A stretch of DNA of 64,000 nucleotides from Acidovorax sp. 1608163 (GTDB taxonomy: Bacteria > Pseudomonadota > Gammaproteobacteria > Burkholderiales > Burkholderiaceae_C), in assembly GCF_003669015.1 (NCBI RefSeq), contig NZ_CP033069.1:248001-312000 (forward strand), written 5' to 3'. Shown here piece after piece: positions 1-8,698 of this stretch (within the stretch, counting starts at the first letter, position 1; every line of letters starts with the position of its first letter). Position numbers and translations under genes: made by a program. Below the pieces are notes generated by a model that had not been told where the DNA came from, searched no databases, and saw nothing but the letters and a program-made list of their open reading frames with translations.

Positions 1-1
1 G

Positions 2-160
2 CTGTTCTATGCCGACTGGACGCACCCCATCGCCGCTACCTACCCGCAGCTGCGCGCGTACCGTGCCCGGCTGCTGGCACGCCCTTCGTTTGCACGCGCG
101 GTGGAGGGTGGGCGACCTTACCGCCACTACTTTCCGCTCGGTGCGCCAGACCGCGACTGA
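2..160 (+). CDS. Glutathione S-transferase, C-terminal fragment (gene starts before the window)
   Basis: An open frame enters from the left edge and ends with TGA at 158-160, leaving 52 residues. It contains YPQLRAYRARLLARPSFARA followed by a PYRHYFPLG tail. This is the usual last helix and tail of bacterial GSTs (tyr-pro, then a conserved helix ending RPSF/RA). Only the C-terminal helical domain end is visible, so substrate and subclass cannot be told. A GST role (glutathione conjugation or peroxide reduction in the cytosol) is inferred from this tail alone. Confidence 0.7.
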   Translation: MFYADWTHPIAATYPQLRAYRARLLARPSFARAVEGGRPYRHYFPLGAPDRD

Positions 161-241
161 GCCACAGAGTGACTGAATGACGGAGCGAGCGACGGGCGGT
201 GTGCAAACGCGCCGCCATCCACCCCACCAGGAGACCCATTG

Positions 242-727
242 ATGATGAATCCAGAACCCCATGCCCTGCACCGCTGGCTGCACCAGTTGTTGGGCGATTG
301 GACCTGTACCTCCGAGGCCGACATGGGCCCCGGCCAACCCCCTGAGCGCGGCACTGGCACCGAGCAGGTGCGGGCGCTGGGCGACTACTGGGTGCTGTGC
401 GAAGGCACCGGCACCATGCCCGGCGGCGGTGAGGCCCGCATGCTGATGACCTTGGGCTACGACCCTGCGCAGCAGGTGTTTCGCGGCAGCTGGGTGGGCT
501 CGATGATGGCGCACATGTTTGTGTACAGCGGCACGCTCGACGCCGACCAGCGCGTGCTGACGCTGGAGACCGAAGGCCCCAGCTTCACGGGCGACGGCAG
601 CACCACACGCTACCGCGACACCATCACCGTGCTGAGCCCGCAAGAGCGCACCCTCACCTCCGCAGGCCTGCAGCCGGACGGCCGCTGGAACACCTTCATG
701 CGCGCCAGCTACCGGCGCGTGGGGTGA
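242..727 (+). CDS. DUF1579 family protein
   Basis: A 161-residue soluble protein. I use ATG at 242 because AGGAG lies 8 nt before it; TTG at 239 and ATG at 245 are in the same frame. The fold shows the DUF1579 pattern: an N-terminal LLGDWTC segment, then GTEQVRALGDYWVLCEG, the core TLGYDPAQQVFRGSWVGSMM, and later ETEGPSFTGDG with YRDTI. Family members are beta-barrel proteins of unknown biochemical role, perhaps ligand binders. It follows the GST fragment by about 80 bp. No signal peptide or membrane segment is seen. Confidence 0.85.
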   Translation: MMNPEPHALHRWLHQLLGDWTCTSEADMGPGQPPERGTGTEQVRALGDYWVLCEGTGTMPGGGEARMLMTLGYDPAQQVFRGSWVGSMMAHMFVYSGTLDADQRVLTLETEGPSFTGDGSTTRYRDTITVLSPQERTLTSAGLQPDGRWNTFMRASYRRVG

Positions 728-750
728 GTGTTGCGCTGGCAAGTGGTGAT

Positions 751-805
751 TTGCTATTGAATGTGTAGCTGCTAGCGCTTGTGGAGACTGCGCTAGAGGC
801 TGAAA
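751..805. repeat. Dispersed palindromic repeat, copy a
   Basis: The stretch carries the core GTAGCTGCTAGCGCTT followed by a short loop and GCGCTAGAGGC, matching six other places in this window (4917, 10061, 15268, 43754, 51431, 63931). The two arms CTAGCGC / GCGCTAG can pair. It sits in the gap between the DUF1579 gene and the membrane protein gene. The remaining part of that gap (806-1021) shows nothing I can name. Confidence 0.75.
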
Positions 806-1021
806 TGGATTGCATGTTGGGTGGGTGCCGGCTACCGTGGGTTAGGGCCGCACCTGCGCAAACCGCAGGCAAGTTGGTACCCACAGCGCCTTAGGGCACA
901 CGGCGGCTGGAGGGGCGGGTTCAGGCCTGGGCGGCTGAAATACCTTGTAACGCAACCCTTGGGGTTTGGCCGGAGGCAGCGCCAGATAATCCTTCGGCCT
1001 TGTCCTCCTCTGCTCCCATCC

Positions 1022-2377
1022 ATGCCGACTGAAAACGCCCTAGCGCCTGTGCTGCCCACCGATCTCTTTGAAGAGCGAAACCGCCAGAGCGAAGAGATGC
1101 TGGTGTATCGCCACGCTACATCACATGAAGTGCCCGTCGTCAGCCTGCGCGTGCAATGGCTGGTGTTGGGCGGGATGGCTGCGGTGGCGACGGCTTTTGT
1201 GGCGTGGACTCTGCTGCGCACGCTTCCCAACTTGGCCCACATGGGCTGGGAAGGCTGGCGGGCCATGGGGGCAGCCCTCATGCAGAAAATGTCGGAAAGA
1301 GAAACACCATGGCTGTTTTTGATCTACGTGATTGGGGCCATGGTTTTCTTGGGGGCGCGTTGGCTGTGGAATCGCCACCTCCGGCTCTACATCACCCCGC
1401 AAGGCTTGCGGCAAGAGCACCGACTGCCGCTGGGCTTGCACCACCTGTTTGGGCAGAACTGGCAGATTGACTGGAGTGAGGTGCGCGGTATCACTGCGCG
1501 TCGCATGGATGTTTGGAATGGGAACGTCAGCCCGATGGCGCGGACCGTGATCGTGCTGCAACTGGGCAGAGGTCGCGAACGTGTGCTGCAGCCCGCGTTC
1601 TGGTTTCGGCCTAGCGATCCACCACGCCCGCAGCTCAAGTCCATACGCAGCTCTTGGTTGTTGTCGCAGCCCTGGGCGGGGGCCGACAACCAAACCCGAT
1701 TGGCGCGAGCGTTTGCAGAGTTGCGTTTGGTGCGCGCGCTGCAGCAATACGCACCCCTGCCGGACGTCGCCTTGCCGTGGCCCGGCATACCAAACTCCAT
1801 CGGCACCGATCTGAATCGCCAGCCTGAGGTGTTGATGCTCTTTGGGGCAGCCGCCGTGGTGTTTGTCACGGGCCTGGCTTTGATGGTGGCGGCCCCGAAT
1901 GTCCACCTGCACGCTACGCCCAGCTGGGGTGCGCGCGCCGCTTGGGCCCTGGGGACCTTGGCCCTGTGGGCGGCGGCGTGGCCAGCGTGGCGGCGCTATC
2001 GGGCCTCGCACCCAGTTCCAGCGCCCACGCAGCAGCCTGCCGTGCCCTTGTCCAAGCCCGCCCTGGCCTTTGCTGCGGTGCTGTGGATGGCAGCGCTGGC
2101 CTTTGTCATCGAGCCCTTGCTGGTCCACTCCGCCTTGCTGGGCCGCGCCGATGCGTGGCACACCCACCGCTTTGCTTTGGGGGGTGGCTGGGCCAAACCC
2201 ATCGGCCTCGAGGCGGCCCACATCCCGCCCATCGAGTTGCCCGGCGCGCAAAGCCGGCTGGCCTGGATCAAACCCGGCAGCGAGGCCGACCTGGCCACGG
2301 TGGAGGGCCACTGGGGGCTGTGGATTTTCAACGACGCGCCTTTGCGCGCTTTGGCCACGCAGCAGGGCGTGCGCTGA
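1022..2377 (+). CDS. Hypothetical membrane protein
   Basis: A 451-residue protein, started at ATG 1022; the frame is open further upstream but that part looks non-coding and overlaps a repeat. It has about four hydrophobic segments: residues 45-65, 98-112, near 290-310 with another close behind, and 360-380. Between the second and third lies a soluble stretch of about 150 residues with PH-domain-like spacing (LRLYITPQGLRQEHR, then IDWSEVRGITARRMDVWNG), seen in bacterial membrane proteins of the YdbT/PH type. That resemblance is weak. A second soluble domain follows the last helix. I do not recognise a family and assign no function. Confidence 0.75.
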   Translation: MPTENALAPVLPTDLFEERNRQSEEMLVYRHATSHEVPVVSLRVQWLVLGGMAAVATAFVAWTLLRTLPNLAHMGWEGWRAMGAALMQKMSERETPWLFLIYVIGAMVFLGARWLWNRHLRLYITPQGLRQEHRLPLGLHHLFGQNWQIDWSEVRGITARRMDVWNGNVSPMARTVIVLQLGRGRERVLQPAFWFRPSDPPRPQLKSIRSSWLLSQPWAGADNQTRLARAFAELRLVRALQQYAPLPDVALPWPGIPNSIGTDLNRQPEVLMLFGAAAVVFVTGLALMVAAPNVHLHATPSWGARAAWALGTLALWAAAWPAWRRYRASHPVPAPTQQPAVPLSKPALAFAAVLWMAALAFVIEPLLVHSALLGRADAWHTHRFALGGGWAKPIGLEAAHIPPIELPGAQSRLAWIKPGSEADLATVEGHWGLWIFNDAPLRALATQQGVR

Positions 2378-2521
2378 TCGCGCAGAGGGCTGATGGCAGT
2401 GGGCACTGTCCTGTTCGCAGGGCGCATTGTTCCAGCGGCCGCACTAGTGCTGGGGCGCGCGGGCCCCATATTCACCCTGCGTGCCGCCCGACAGGGGCGG
2501 CGCATTTCATAAGGAGCCAGC

Positions 2522-3595
2522 ATGTCGTCCGCCCCCACTGCCCCATCCACTGCCGCCAGCAGCCCCGTGCTGCAAACCCAGCCCCTGGGCCCGCTGTGGC
2601 CCACGATGGACCCGTTTCTCTTCTGCGCCTACCACGACGACGCCTACCCCGCTGGCGACGGCGCGTTTGCGCCCGCCGTGTCGCTGGAAGGGCGCCAGAT
2701 GGGCAGCGACTTCAGCCGCAAGGACGGCTGGAGCATGTACCACGGCGACACCGTGCCCGGCTTCCCGGGCCACCCGCACCGGGGCTTTGAGACGGTGACG
2801 CTGGTGCGCAAGGGGCTCATCGACCATGCCGACTCGCTGGGCGCGGCCGCGCGTTTTGGCGGGGGCGATGTGCAGTGGGTTACGGCGGGCAAGGGCATCC
2901 AGCACTCTGAGATGTTCCCGCTGCTCAACGCCACCGAGCCCAATCCGCTCGAACTCTTCCAGATCTGGCTGAACCTGCCCGCGAAGAACAAGATGGTGGA
3001 GCCGCACTTCACCATGCTCTGGAACGAGCGCATCCCGCGCCTGCAACACCGTGACGCTGAAGGCCGCCTGACCACCGTCACCGTGGTGGCTGGTGCATTG
3101 CCAGGCGCCGATGCCCCGTTGAGCCCGCCGCCCGAATCCTGGGCCTCGCAGCCCGATGCGGACGTGGCCATCTGGACGCTGCACCTGGAGCCCGGCGCAC
3201 GCTGGACGTTGCCCGCCGCCACCGGCCAGGGCACGCGCCGGATGCTGTACTACTTTGTGGGCAACGGCCTCACCGTGGGCGCGCAGGCCCTGGCTGGCCA
3301 CGCCGCACTGGAGATCGTGGCCGGGCAAGCCTGGGAGCTGGTCAACACCGGCTCCACGGCGGTGGAATGCCTGCTGCTGCAAGGCCGCCCCATTGGCGAG
3401 CCCGTGGCGCAGTACGGCCCGTTTGTGATGAACACGCAGCAGGAAATCATGCAGGCCATGCAGGACTACCGCCGCACCCAGTTTGGCGGCTGGCCCTGGC
3501 CCGAGAGCGACCCGGTGCACGGGCCTGAGGCGCGCCGGTTTGCGCGCTACCCGGGTCAGTCTGAGGACGAGGTGCCCGGCGCCGCCGCAGGCTAA
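2522..3595 (+). CDS. Pirin family protein
   Basis: A 357-residue bicupin. AAGGAG lies 6 nt before ATG 2522. The N-terminal cupin has the pirin metal ligands His84 and His86 in GHPHRGFETVT and His128 and Glu130 in GKGIQHSE. The C-terminal cupin starts near residue 210. Bacterial pirins bind Fe or another metal in the cytosol; some have quercetinase activity and some modulate enzymes, so the exact role is open. It is about 40 residues longer than many pirins, mainly through an N-terminal Ala/Pro/Ser-rich lead and a C-terminal tail that includes PWPESDPVHG. Confidence 0.92.
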   Translation: MSSAPTAPSTAASSPVLQTQPLGPLWPTMDPFLFCAYHDDAYPAGDGAFAPAVSLEGRQMGSDFSRKDGWSMYHGDTVPGFPGHPHRGFETVTLVRKGLIDHADSLGAAARFGGGDVQWVTAGKGIQHSEMFPLLNATEPNPLELFQIWLNLPAKNKMVEPHFTMLWNERIPRLQHRDAEGRLTTVTVVAGALPGADAPLSPPPESWASQPDADVAIWTLHLEPGARWTLPAATGQGTRRMLYYFVGNGLTVGAQALAGHAALEIVAGQAWELVNTGSTAVECLLLQGRPIGEPVAQYGPFVMNTQQEIMQAMQDYRRTQFGGWPWPESDPVHGPEARRFARYPGQSEDEVPGAAAG

Positions 3596-3741
3596 GCCAC
3601 GCTTACCCGCTGAGCCTCGCTCTGGTGGGTGGGGCGGGGCGCTGGTGGGGGCGCTGCGTCGTGGACAATGCGCGCTTTGATTTCACTGGTGTGTGGCCCC
3701 CGGCTGCACACCCCCGCAACCGAGCCCAAGGCGCACACCGC

Positions 3742-4215
3742 ATGACGACCATCACCAAAGACTCCGCAGTCACCATCACCTACAAGGTGACCACGCCCCA
3801 AGGCAAGCCGCTCGACTCTGGCAGCCTGGCCTATCTGCACGGTGGCTATGAAAACATCTTCCCCAAGGTCGAAGCCGCGCTGGAAGGTCAGGCCGTGGGT
3901 TTCACCGCCAACATCGACCTGGCCGTGGAAGACGCCTTTGGCGCCCGCGATGAAAGCCTGGTGCGCACCATCCCCAAGAGCGAGTTCCCGCCCGGCGTGA
4001 AGGTGGGCGGCCAACTGCAGGGCGTGGGCGCTGACGGCCAGCCCGCCGTGTTCAACGTGGTCAAGATCAAAGGCCCTGAAGTGCACCTGGACGGCAACCA
4101 CCCCTTGGCGGGCGAAGCGCTCAAGTTCAGCTGCAAGGTCACGGCCGTGCGCGCTGCCAGCGCCGAAGAAATCGCCCACCGCCACGTGCACGGCGCCCAC
4201 GGGCACCAGCACTGA
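3742..4215 (+). CDS. slyD: FKBP-type peptidyl-prolyl cis-trans isomerase, SlyD type
   Basis: A 157-residue cytosolic isomerase and chaperone that catalyses proline isomerisation and binds metal ions. The start is ATG 3742, giving MTTITKDSAV; an upstream extension lacks coding character. The FKBP half-domains flank an IF (insert-in-flap) domain around residues 65-125, with ALEGQAVG and EDAFGARDESL as family landmarks. The His-rich end (HRHVHGAHGHQH) fits the nickel-binding tail of SlyD, although it is short and lacks the Cys-rich part of the E. coli protein. The next gene begins 16 bp downstream, suggesting co-transcription. Confidence 0.93.
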   Translation: MTTITKDSAVTITYKVTTPQGKPLDSGSLAYLHGGYENIFPKVEAALEGQAVGFTANIDLAVEDAFGARDESLVRTIPKSEFPPGVKVGGQLQGVGADGQPAVFNVVKIKGPEVHLDGNHPLAGEALKFSCKVTAVRAASAEEIAHRHVHGAHGHQH

Positions 4216-4230
4216 TCGGGCCGCCCCGCC

Positions 4231-4581
4231 GTGCAAGGGTTATTGGACCGCCTGGGCTATGCGCTGATCGGCCTGTTCTTTGGCGCCCTCATCGGCGTGG
4301 CGGGTTGGTGGCTGTATGGCGTGGCGCATTCCGTGCGCTACCGAGGCCCGGGTATGGACCCGCTGCTGCGCCACTGGGTGCAGTACGGCGGCGCCATTTT
4401 TGGCGTGCTGGGCTTCCTCCTGCGCGAGCGTGCGGCCGATGTGGTGGCCGACACGCTGTCTGCGATGCTCCACTTCGAATTCAACCCCGCGCCCGGCCGT
4501 GTGGCGTCTGCCGTGCTGGGCGGCGTGGTGTTGGTGATTGCGGTGGCGGCGATCTGGTTTACCAGCCCGATCAAGGGCTAG
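4231..4581 (+). CDS. Hypothetical small membrane protein
   Basis: 116 residues starting at GTG 4231; the only in-frame ATG (4354) would cut off the first membrane helix. Three hydrophobic segments are visible, about residues 8-28, 50-63 and 90-110. No motif of known function is seen. It starts 16 bp after slyD and ends 3 bp before the next reading frame, so the three probably share a transcript. The start is uncertain because no clear ribosome binding site precedes it. Confidence 0.65.
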   Translation: MQGLLDRLGYALIGLFFGALIGVAGWWLYGVAHSVRYRGPGMDPLLRHWVQYGGAIFGVLGFLLRERAADVVADTLSAMLHFEFNPAPGRVASAVLGGVVLVIAVAAIWFTSPIKG

Positions 4582-4584
4582 CCC

Positions 4585-4908
4585 ATGGCTGGCGCTGCCG
4601 ACCCAGCACTGATCCTCTACCTCCAAAGTGTGGAGGCCGAGGCCAAGCTCGACATCTGCGCAAGCCCATCGGTCGGCATGGGCTCAGATTTTGGGCGTGC
4701 GTTCCAGGCTTGGCGAGCCGCCCATGCAGCCGCACTGGCCGAGGGCGCTGCGATAGTTGCAGAGCGGGGCATGACCGGTGGGACCCGCCCCAGCATTCAG
4801 TCCTTTGCGCGCATGAATGCGCTGACATTGGCGTCCTTGCCCCTCGATGATCGGCAGCGCCGTTGTAACGAGCTTCTGGCATTTTTCAGTGGCAAAGAGG
4901 TCCGATAG
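4585..4908 (+). CDS. Hypothetical protein
   Basis: 107 residues from ATG 4585, three bases after the previous stop. The sequence is Ala-rich and mostly helical, without membrane segment or signal peptide. I do not recognise a family. Tight spacing behind the previous gene supports translation, but codon bias alone does not settle it. Confidence 0.5.
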   Translation: MAGAADPALILYLQSVEAEAKLDICASPSVGMGSDFGRAFQAWRAAHAAALAEGAAIVAERGMTGGTRPSIQSFARMNALTLASLPLDDRQRRCNELLAFFSGKEVR

Positions 4909-4916
4909 ATTGCTCA

Positions 4917-4963
4917 TCTATTGATAGCTGCTGGCGCTTGATTGGTAAGCGTTTTCGGCCAAA
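4917..4963. repeat. Dispersed palindromic repeat, copy b
   Basis: TTGATAGCTGCTGGCGCTTGA, then TAAGCG and CGGCCAAA: the same order of blocks as copy c (10061), with a few changes in the right arm. It lies between convergent genes (stop at 4908 on plus, stop at 4975 on minus), where its hairpin could end transcription. Confidence 0.7.
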
Positions 4964-4974
4964 TGGCATAAAAC

Positions 4975-5895
4975 TCAGCGCCCCTTTCGGGTCAAGCCTT
5001 TGCCCTGTAGCACCGGCTCGGCCGCCAGCCGCTCGCGCGCAAATTCCACAAACGCCCGCACCTTGGCGGGGGCGCGCCGCCCGGCGGGGTAGACGATGTG
5101 CACGGGCACCGGCGGGGGCTCAAACCCGGCCAGCACAATGCGCAGCCGCCCCGCGCGCAGGCTGGCTGCCGCCTGGTAGGCCAGGCAGCGCGTGAGGCCC
5201 AGGCCCGCCTCGGCGGCGGCAATGTCCACCTCGTTCGCATTGCTGATCCACGCGATCTGCGGCTGACCCACCAGCCCGTCGCCAAACTTCCAGGGCGCAG
5301 CGGCGCGGGCATCGAACGAGAACGCAATCGCCCGGTGCTGCGCCAGGTCCTGCGGGTGCTGCGGCTCGCCGTGGCGTGCCAGGTAGTCGGGCGAGGCCAC
5401 CACCAGCCGCCGCAGCACGCCCACGGGCAGGGCGGTGAGGCCCGAATCCGGCAGGTGGGCAATGCGCAAGGCCACATCCATGTCTTCTTCCAGCAGGTGC
5501 ACCAGCCGGTTCACAAACAGTGTGCGCGCCTGCACGCGCGGCTGGGCCTGCAAAAAGCCCAACACGATGGGCGCCACATGCTGGATGCCGAACATCTGCG
5601 GCGCGGTGATGGACAGCAGCCCCTGCGGCTGCACCTGCGCGCCGCTGGCGGTCTGCTCGGCCTCGGCCAAGTCGCTCAGGATGGGGCGGCAGTCGGCCAG
5701 AAAGCGCTCGCCGGCCTCCGTCAGCCGCACCCAACGCGTGCTGCGCTGAAACAGCAGCACACCGAGCCGCGCCTCCAGCGCCGCAATGGCGCGCGTGACG
5801 GCCGCTGCCGAGCAGCCCAGCCGCCGCCCCGCCACGGCAAAGCCGCCCGCATCGGCCACGGTCACAAAGCAGCGCAGGGTGTCGAGGTGGTCCAT
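4975..5895 (-). CDS. LysR family transcriptional regulator
   Basis: 306 residues, started at the ATG whose complement is at 5893-5895 (MDHLDTLRCFVTVADAGGF). Residues 1-60 are the LysR winged helix-turn-helix (AAVTRAIAALEARLGVLLFQR), and the rest is the two-lobe effector-binding domain of the CrgA/DsdC-like subgroup common next to GST or oxidoreductase genes. It is divergent from the GST gene at 6005, with 109 bp between, and may control that gene; LysR proteins usually act on the divergent neighbour. The effector cannot be told from sequence. Confidence 0.92.
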   Translation of the reverse strand: MDHLDTLRCFVTVADAGGFAVAGRRLGCSAAAVTRAIAALEARLGVLLFQRSTRWVRLTEAGERFLADCRPILSDLAEAEQTASGAQVQPQGLLSITAPQMFGIQHVAPIVLGFLQAQPRVQARTLFVNRLVHLLEEDMDVALRIAHLPDSGLTALPVGVLRRLVVASPDYLARHGEPQHPQDLAQHRAIAFSFDARAAAPWKFGDGLVGQPQIAWISNANEVDIAAAEAGLGLTRCLAYQAAASLRAGRLRIVLAGFEPPPVPVHIVYPAGRRAPAKVRAFVEFARERLAAEPVLQGKGLTRKGR

Positions 5896-6004
5896 TGTTG
5901 CGTCTCTCGAAATTCTGAAAGCCGCACTATCGCTATTCACGCCGCCAAGTGCAATAGATAAGGTCGAGTCCTTCACACAATCTGTTTTGACAAGGACGCA
6001 CCCC

Positions 6005-6670
6005 ATGGCCGCTACCCACCTTCCTGCCGCCCCGCTCACGCTGCACCGCACGGCCATTTCTGGCCACTGCCATCGTGTGGAGCTGCTGCTGTCCCTGCTC
6101 GGCCTGCCGCATCGGCTGGTGGAGGTGAACCTGCTGGAGGGCGAGCACCAATTGCCCGCGCACCGTGCACTCAACCCGCTGGGCCAGGTGCCCGTGCTGG
6201 TGGATGGCGACGTGGTGCTGAGCGACAGCAACGCCATCCTGGTCTACCTAGTGCAGCGCTACGCGCCCGGCAGTGCATGGATGCCGCAAGACCCCGTGGG
6301 CCAGGCGCAGCTGCAGCGCTGGCTCAGCCTGGCGGCAGGCTTTCTAGCGGCGGGCATTGGTGGGCCGCGCTTTGCGACGTTGACGGGCAAGCCCATCAAC
6401 GAGGTCGCCCAGGCCCAAGGCCGACGGCTGCTGGACTTCATGGAAGCCGAGCTGCGGGGGCGCGACTGGCTGCTGGGCGGCGCCACGCCCAGCCTGGCCG
6501 ATGTGGCCATGGTCAGCTACACCTCGCAGGCCCATCTGGCAGGCCTGCCGCTGCCCACCGCTTACCCGCGCATCGCCGCCTGGGTGGCGCGCGTGCAGGC
6601 GCTGCCCGGCTATGTGCCGTTGCTGGACCACCTCAGCGGTGTGACTCCCCAGCCTGCGGAGGCCGCATGA
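6005..6670 (+). CDS. Glutathione S-transferase family protein
   Basis: 221 residues from ATG 6005. The N-terminal thioredoxin-fold domain (about residues 8-84) includes ISGHCHRVELLLSLLGL at the glutathione site, the cis-proline context LGQVPVLVDG, and the SDSNAILVYL helix (Glu replaced by Asp-Ser-Asn). The C-terminal helical domain has LLGGATPSLADVAM, the N-capping motif, and ends in YPRIAAWVARVQALPGY. Members conjugate or reduce with glutathione in the cytosol. Its stop overlaps the ATG of the next gene (ATGA), so the two are translationally coupled. The divergent LysR gene is the likely regulator. Confidence 0.92.
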   Translation: MAATHLPAAPLTLHRTAISGHCHRVELLLSLLGLPHRLVEVNLLEGEHQLPAHRALNPLGQVPVLVDGDVVLSDSNAILVYLVQRYAPGSAWMPQDPVGQAQLQRWLSLAAGFLAAGIGGPRFATLTGKPINEVAQAQGRRLLDFMEAELRGRDWLLGGATPSLADVAMVSYTSQAHLAGLPLPTAYPRIAAWVARVQALPGYVPLLDHLSGVTPQPAEAA

Positions 6671-7722
6671 CCGCCCTGCCCACGGGCGGCAGCGAAGGCC
6701 CCGCACCCAGCGCCTGGCACGCCGGCGAGCAGGCGCTGCAGGCCCGCGCAGGCGTGCGCGAGCGCATGGCCGCCGTGGGCGAGGTGGTGGTGCGCGACCA
6801 CATGCCCGACCAGCACCGCGACCTGTTCGAAAAGCTACCCACGCTGCTGCTGGGCGCACTCGACGCGCAGGGCCAGCCCTGGGCCACCATGCTGGCGGGC
6901 CCGCCCGGCTTTGTGCACACGCCCCACGCGCAGCGCATGGACATTGCCGCGGCCATCGACCCGGCCGACCCGGCCGACCCCGCTGACCCCGTTGACCCAG
7001 TGATGGCGGCGTTGGCCGCGCACGGCACCGGCGCACCCGTGGGCGTGCTGGGGCTGGAGCCGCACACGCGCCGCCGCAACCGCATGAACGGCCATGTGGT
7101 GCGCTGGGGCGCGCAGCAGGGCCTGTCGATCACGGTGGCGCAGAGCTTTGGCAACTGCCCCAAGTACATCCAGGCCCGCGCACCGGGCCTGCGCGCCGCC
7201 GTCACGCCACCGCAACCTGCCCAGCCGCTGGGCCCGTCGCTGGATGCCGCCGCGCTGGCCCTCATTGCGCGCAGCGACACGCTGTTCATCGCCAGTGCCT
7301 CGGCCGCCCGACCCGGTGTGAAGCGGGGCGAGGGCGTGGACATGTCCCACCGGGGTGGCGAGCCCGGCTTTGTGCAGGTGAAGCACACGCCCCAGGGCCT
7401 GGAGCTGTGGCTGCCCGACTACCCCGGCAACCTGTTCTTCAATACCCTGGGCAACCTCGCGCAGCACCCGCTGGCCGGACTCTTGTGGGTGGACTACGAC
7501 GATGGCGGCCTGCTGCACGTGGCCGCCCGCGCCGAGCTGCTGTGGGGCGAGGCCGAGCGCGCCCCATGGCCCGGCGCGCAGCGCGTGCTGCGGTTGTTGG
7601 TGCTGGGTGGCGTGTGGCGCGCGCAGGCACTGCCCTGGCGGTGGACGGTGGCGCAGCCCGCGCCGCAGTTCAGTGCGATGCGTCAGGCCTCGGGCGTTCA
7701 GGGGCGGCGCCCACCCACTTGA
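6667..7722 (+). CDS. Pyridoxamine 5'-phosphate oxidase-fold flavin-binding protein
   Basis: 351 residues, starting in the ATGA overlap with the GST gene. It has two PNPOx-like split-barrel regions: about residues 50-170 (LPTLLLGALDAQGQPWATMLAGPPGFV, then RRNRMNGHV, as in proteins that bind flavin nucleotides) and about 200-300 (SDTLFIASA, DMSHRGGEPGFV, GNLFFNTLGNL). This double arrangement is typical of the 'pyridoxamine 5-phosphate oxidase family' proteins beside GSTs. Enzymatic role is unknown; FMN binding is inferred. Residues 98-112 are five D-P-[AV] triplets, coded by a 9-bp tandem repeat. Confidence 0.88.
   Translation: MTALPTGGSEGPAPSAWHAGEQALQARAGVRERMAAVGEVVVRDHMPDQHRDLFEKLPTLLLGALDAQGQPWATMLAGPPGFVHTPHAQRMDIAAAIDPADPADPADPVDPVMAALAAHGTGAPVGVLGLEPHTRRRNRMNGHVVRWGAQQGLSITVAQSFGNCPKYIQARAPGLRAAVTPPQPAQPLGPSLDAAALALIARSDTLFIASASAARPGVKRGEGVDMSHRGGEPGFVQVKHTPQGLELWLPDYPGNLFFNTLGNLAQHPLAGLLWVDYDDGGLLHVAARAELLWGEAERAPWPGAQRVLRLLVLGGVWRAQALPWRWTVAQPAPQFSAMRQASGVQGRRPPT
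6958..7002 (+). repeat. 9-bp coding tandem repeat (Asp-Pro-Ala/Val x5)
   Basis: Five consecutive 9-bp units read GACCCGGCC twice, then GACCCCGCT, GACCCCGTT and GACCCAGTG. They encode DPA-DPA-DPA-DPV-DPV in the first barrel of the flavin-binding protein. The first units are identical, so length variation between strains in steps of three residues would be expected. Confidence 0.85.
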
Positions 7723-7732
7723 ACCGTTCACG

Positions 7733-7774
7733 CTGAGCCTGTCGAAGCGCCGCGCAAGGCTTCGACAGGCTCAG
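7733..7774. repeat. Perfect 16-bp inverted repeat (CTGAGCCTGTCGAAG type), possible bidirectional terminator
   Basis: CTGAGCCTGTCGAAGC at 7733-7748 and its exact reverse complement at 7759-7774 surround a 10-nt loop. This is the dispersed 'CGTTCA..CTGAGC..TGTCGAAG' palindrome frequent in proteobacteria. It stands between two convergent gene ends (7722 plus, 7808 minus), a common location. A diverged half copy is at 27577-27600. Confidence 0.85.
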
Positions 7775-7807
7775 CCCGAATGGGGTTTCATGTGCGGAGA
7801 GGCCGAC

Positions 7808-8683
7808 TCATTCCGGCTCCACGGGTATTGGGCGCTTGAGCGGCGCAATCATCTTGCGCGGCGTGGTGGGCTCTGCTGCCACCATCTGCGCGCTGCGCTC
7901 GTGCGCCGTCTGCGCCAGCTCGGTGATGAGCGCGGCCTCGGGCAGGTTGTGCCAGTAGCGCGTGGGCATCTCTTTTTTCATCATGCCCAGCTTGAGCCGC
8001 GCGGGGTTGAAGATGTGGCGGTAGTAGGTGAGCCACAGCGCCTCGCCTGCGTCGGGCGGTGGCGCGTCACTGCGCTGCGCGCCGGGGCCGGTGTGCAGCT
8101 GCTGGCCGTCCCAGCGCACGCTGGCGTCGGGCGTGAGGATGGCCCAGCGCATCTGCGTGAAGCGGCGGATGAAGAAGCCCGCGTTGGCCTCGGTGATGTA
8201 GTGGTCGGGCTCGAACCAGGCCATGTGCAGGGTCTCGCCATCGGGCTGGGTCACGGGGCGAAAGCGCACAAACGCGTGCATCTTGTGTTTGTCGCGTGCT
8301 ACGGCGCGGACCATGTGGTGGGCCAGCATGCGGTCCGCGTCCAGCGGGTCGTGCCGCGCGGCTTCGGCTTCATTGCCGCCCTGCGCCATGCGCCACAGCA
8401 GGCGGTACATCAGCGGGAAGCGGGCGGGGTCGCGGTGCAGGATGAGCTGCTCGCACAGGTGCACAAAGTCGGGCGGTACGCGCAGCGCGGGCGCATCGGG
8501 GCTTGGTGGTGGCAGGACGTTGTGGCTGTGAGGCTCGGGCGCAAACAGGTCGCTTGCCGCATCGGCTTGGCAGCGCCAGTCCACAGCCTGCGGAGGCACG
8601 TTGGCTTGCACCAGGGCGCGTGCCGCTTGGCGAAAGCCGGGCCAGTCGGTGGGGTGGTCCAGCGTGACGGTGTGGCGCTGCAT
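7808..8683 (-). CDS. DUF4130 protein, TIGR03915-type putative DNA metabolism protein
   Basis: 291 residues. The family signature is clear: FRQAARALVQANVPPQAVDW near the N-terminus, then LMYRLLWRMAQGG, and the block HMVRAVARDKHKMHAFVRF, with AWFEPDHYITEANAGFFIRRF and a C-terminal NPARLKLGMMKKEMPTRYWHNLPEA. In other bacteria this domain is found beside, or fused to, a uracil-DNA-glycosylase-like protein and always near a radical SAM partner like the one 15 bp upstream here. The biochemical function is not established; a role in DNA repair or modification is inferred from these partnerships. Confidence 0.9.
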   Translation of the reverse strand: MQRHTVTLDHPTDWPGFRQAARALVQANVPPQAVDWRCQADAASDLFAPEPHSHNVLPPPSPDAPALRVPPDFVHLCEQLILHRDPARFPLMYRLLWRMAQGGNEAEAARHDPLDADRMLAHHMVRAVARDKHKMHAFVRFRPVTQPDGETLHMAWFEPDHYITEANAGFFIRRFTQMRWAILTPDASVRWDGQQLHTGPGAQRSDAPPPDAGEALWLTYYRHIFNPARLKLGMMKKEMPTRYWHNLPEAALITELAQTAHERSAQMVAAEPTTPRKMIAPLKRPIPVEPE

Positions 8684-8698
8684 GCGGGGCTCTCGCGC

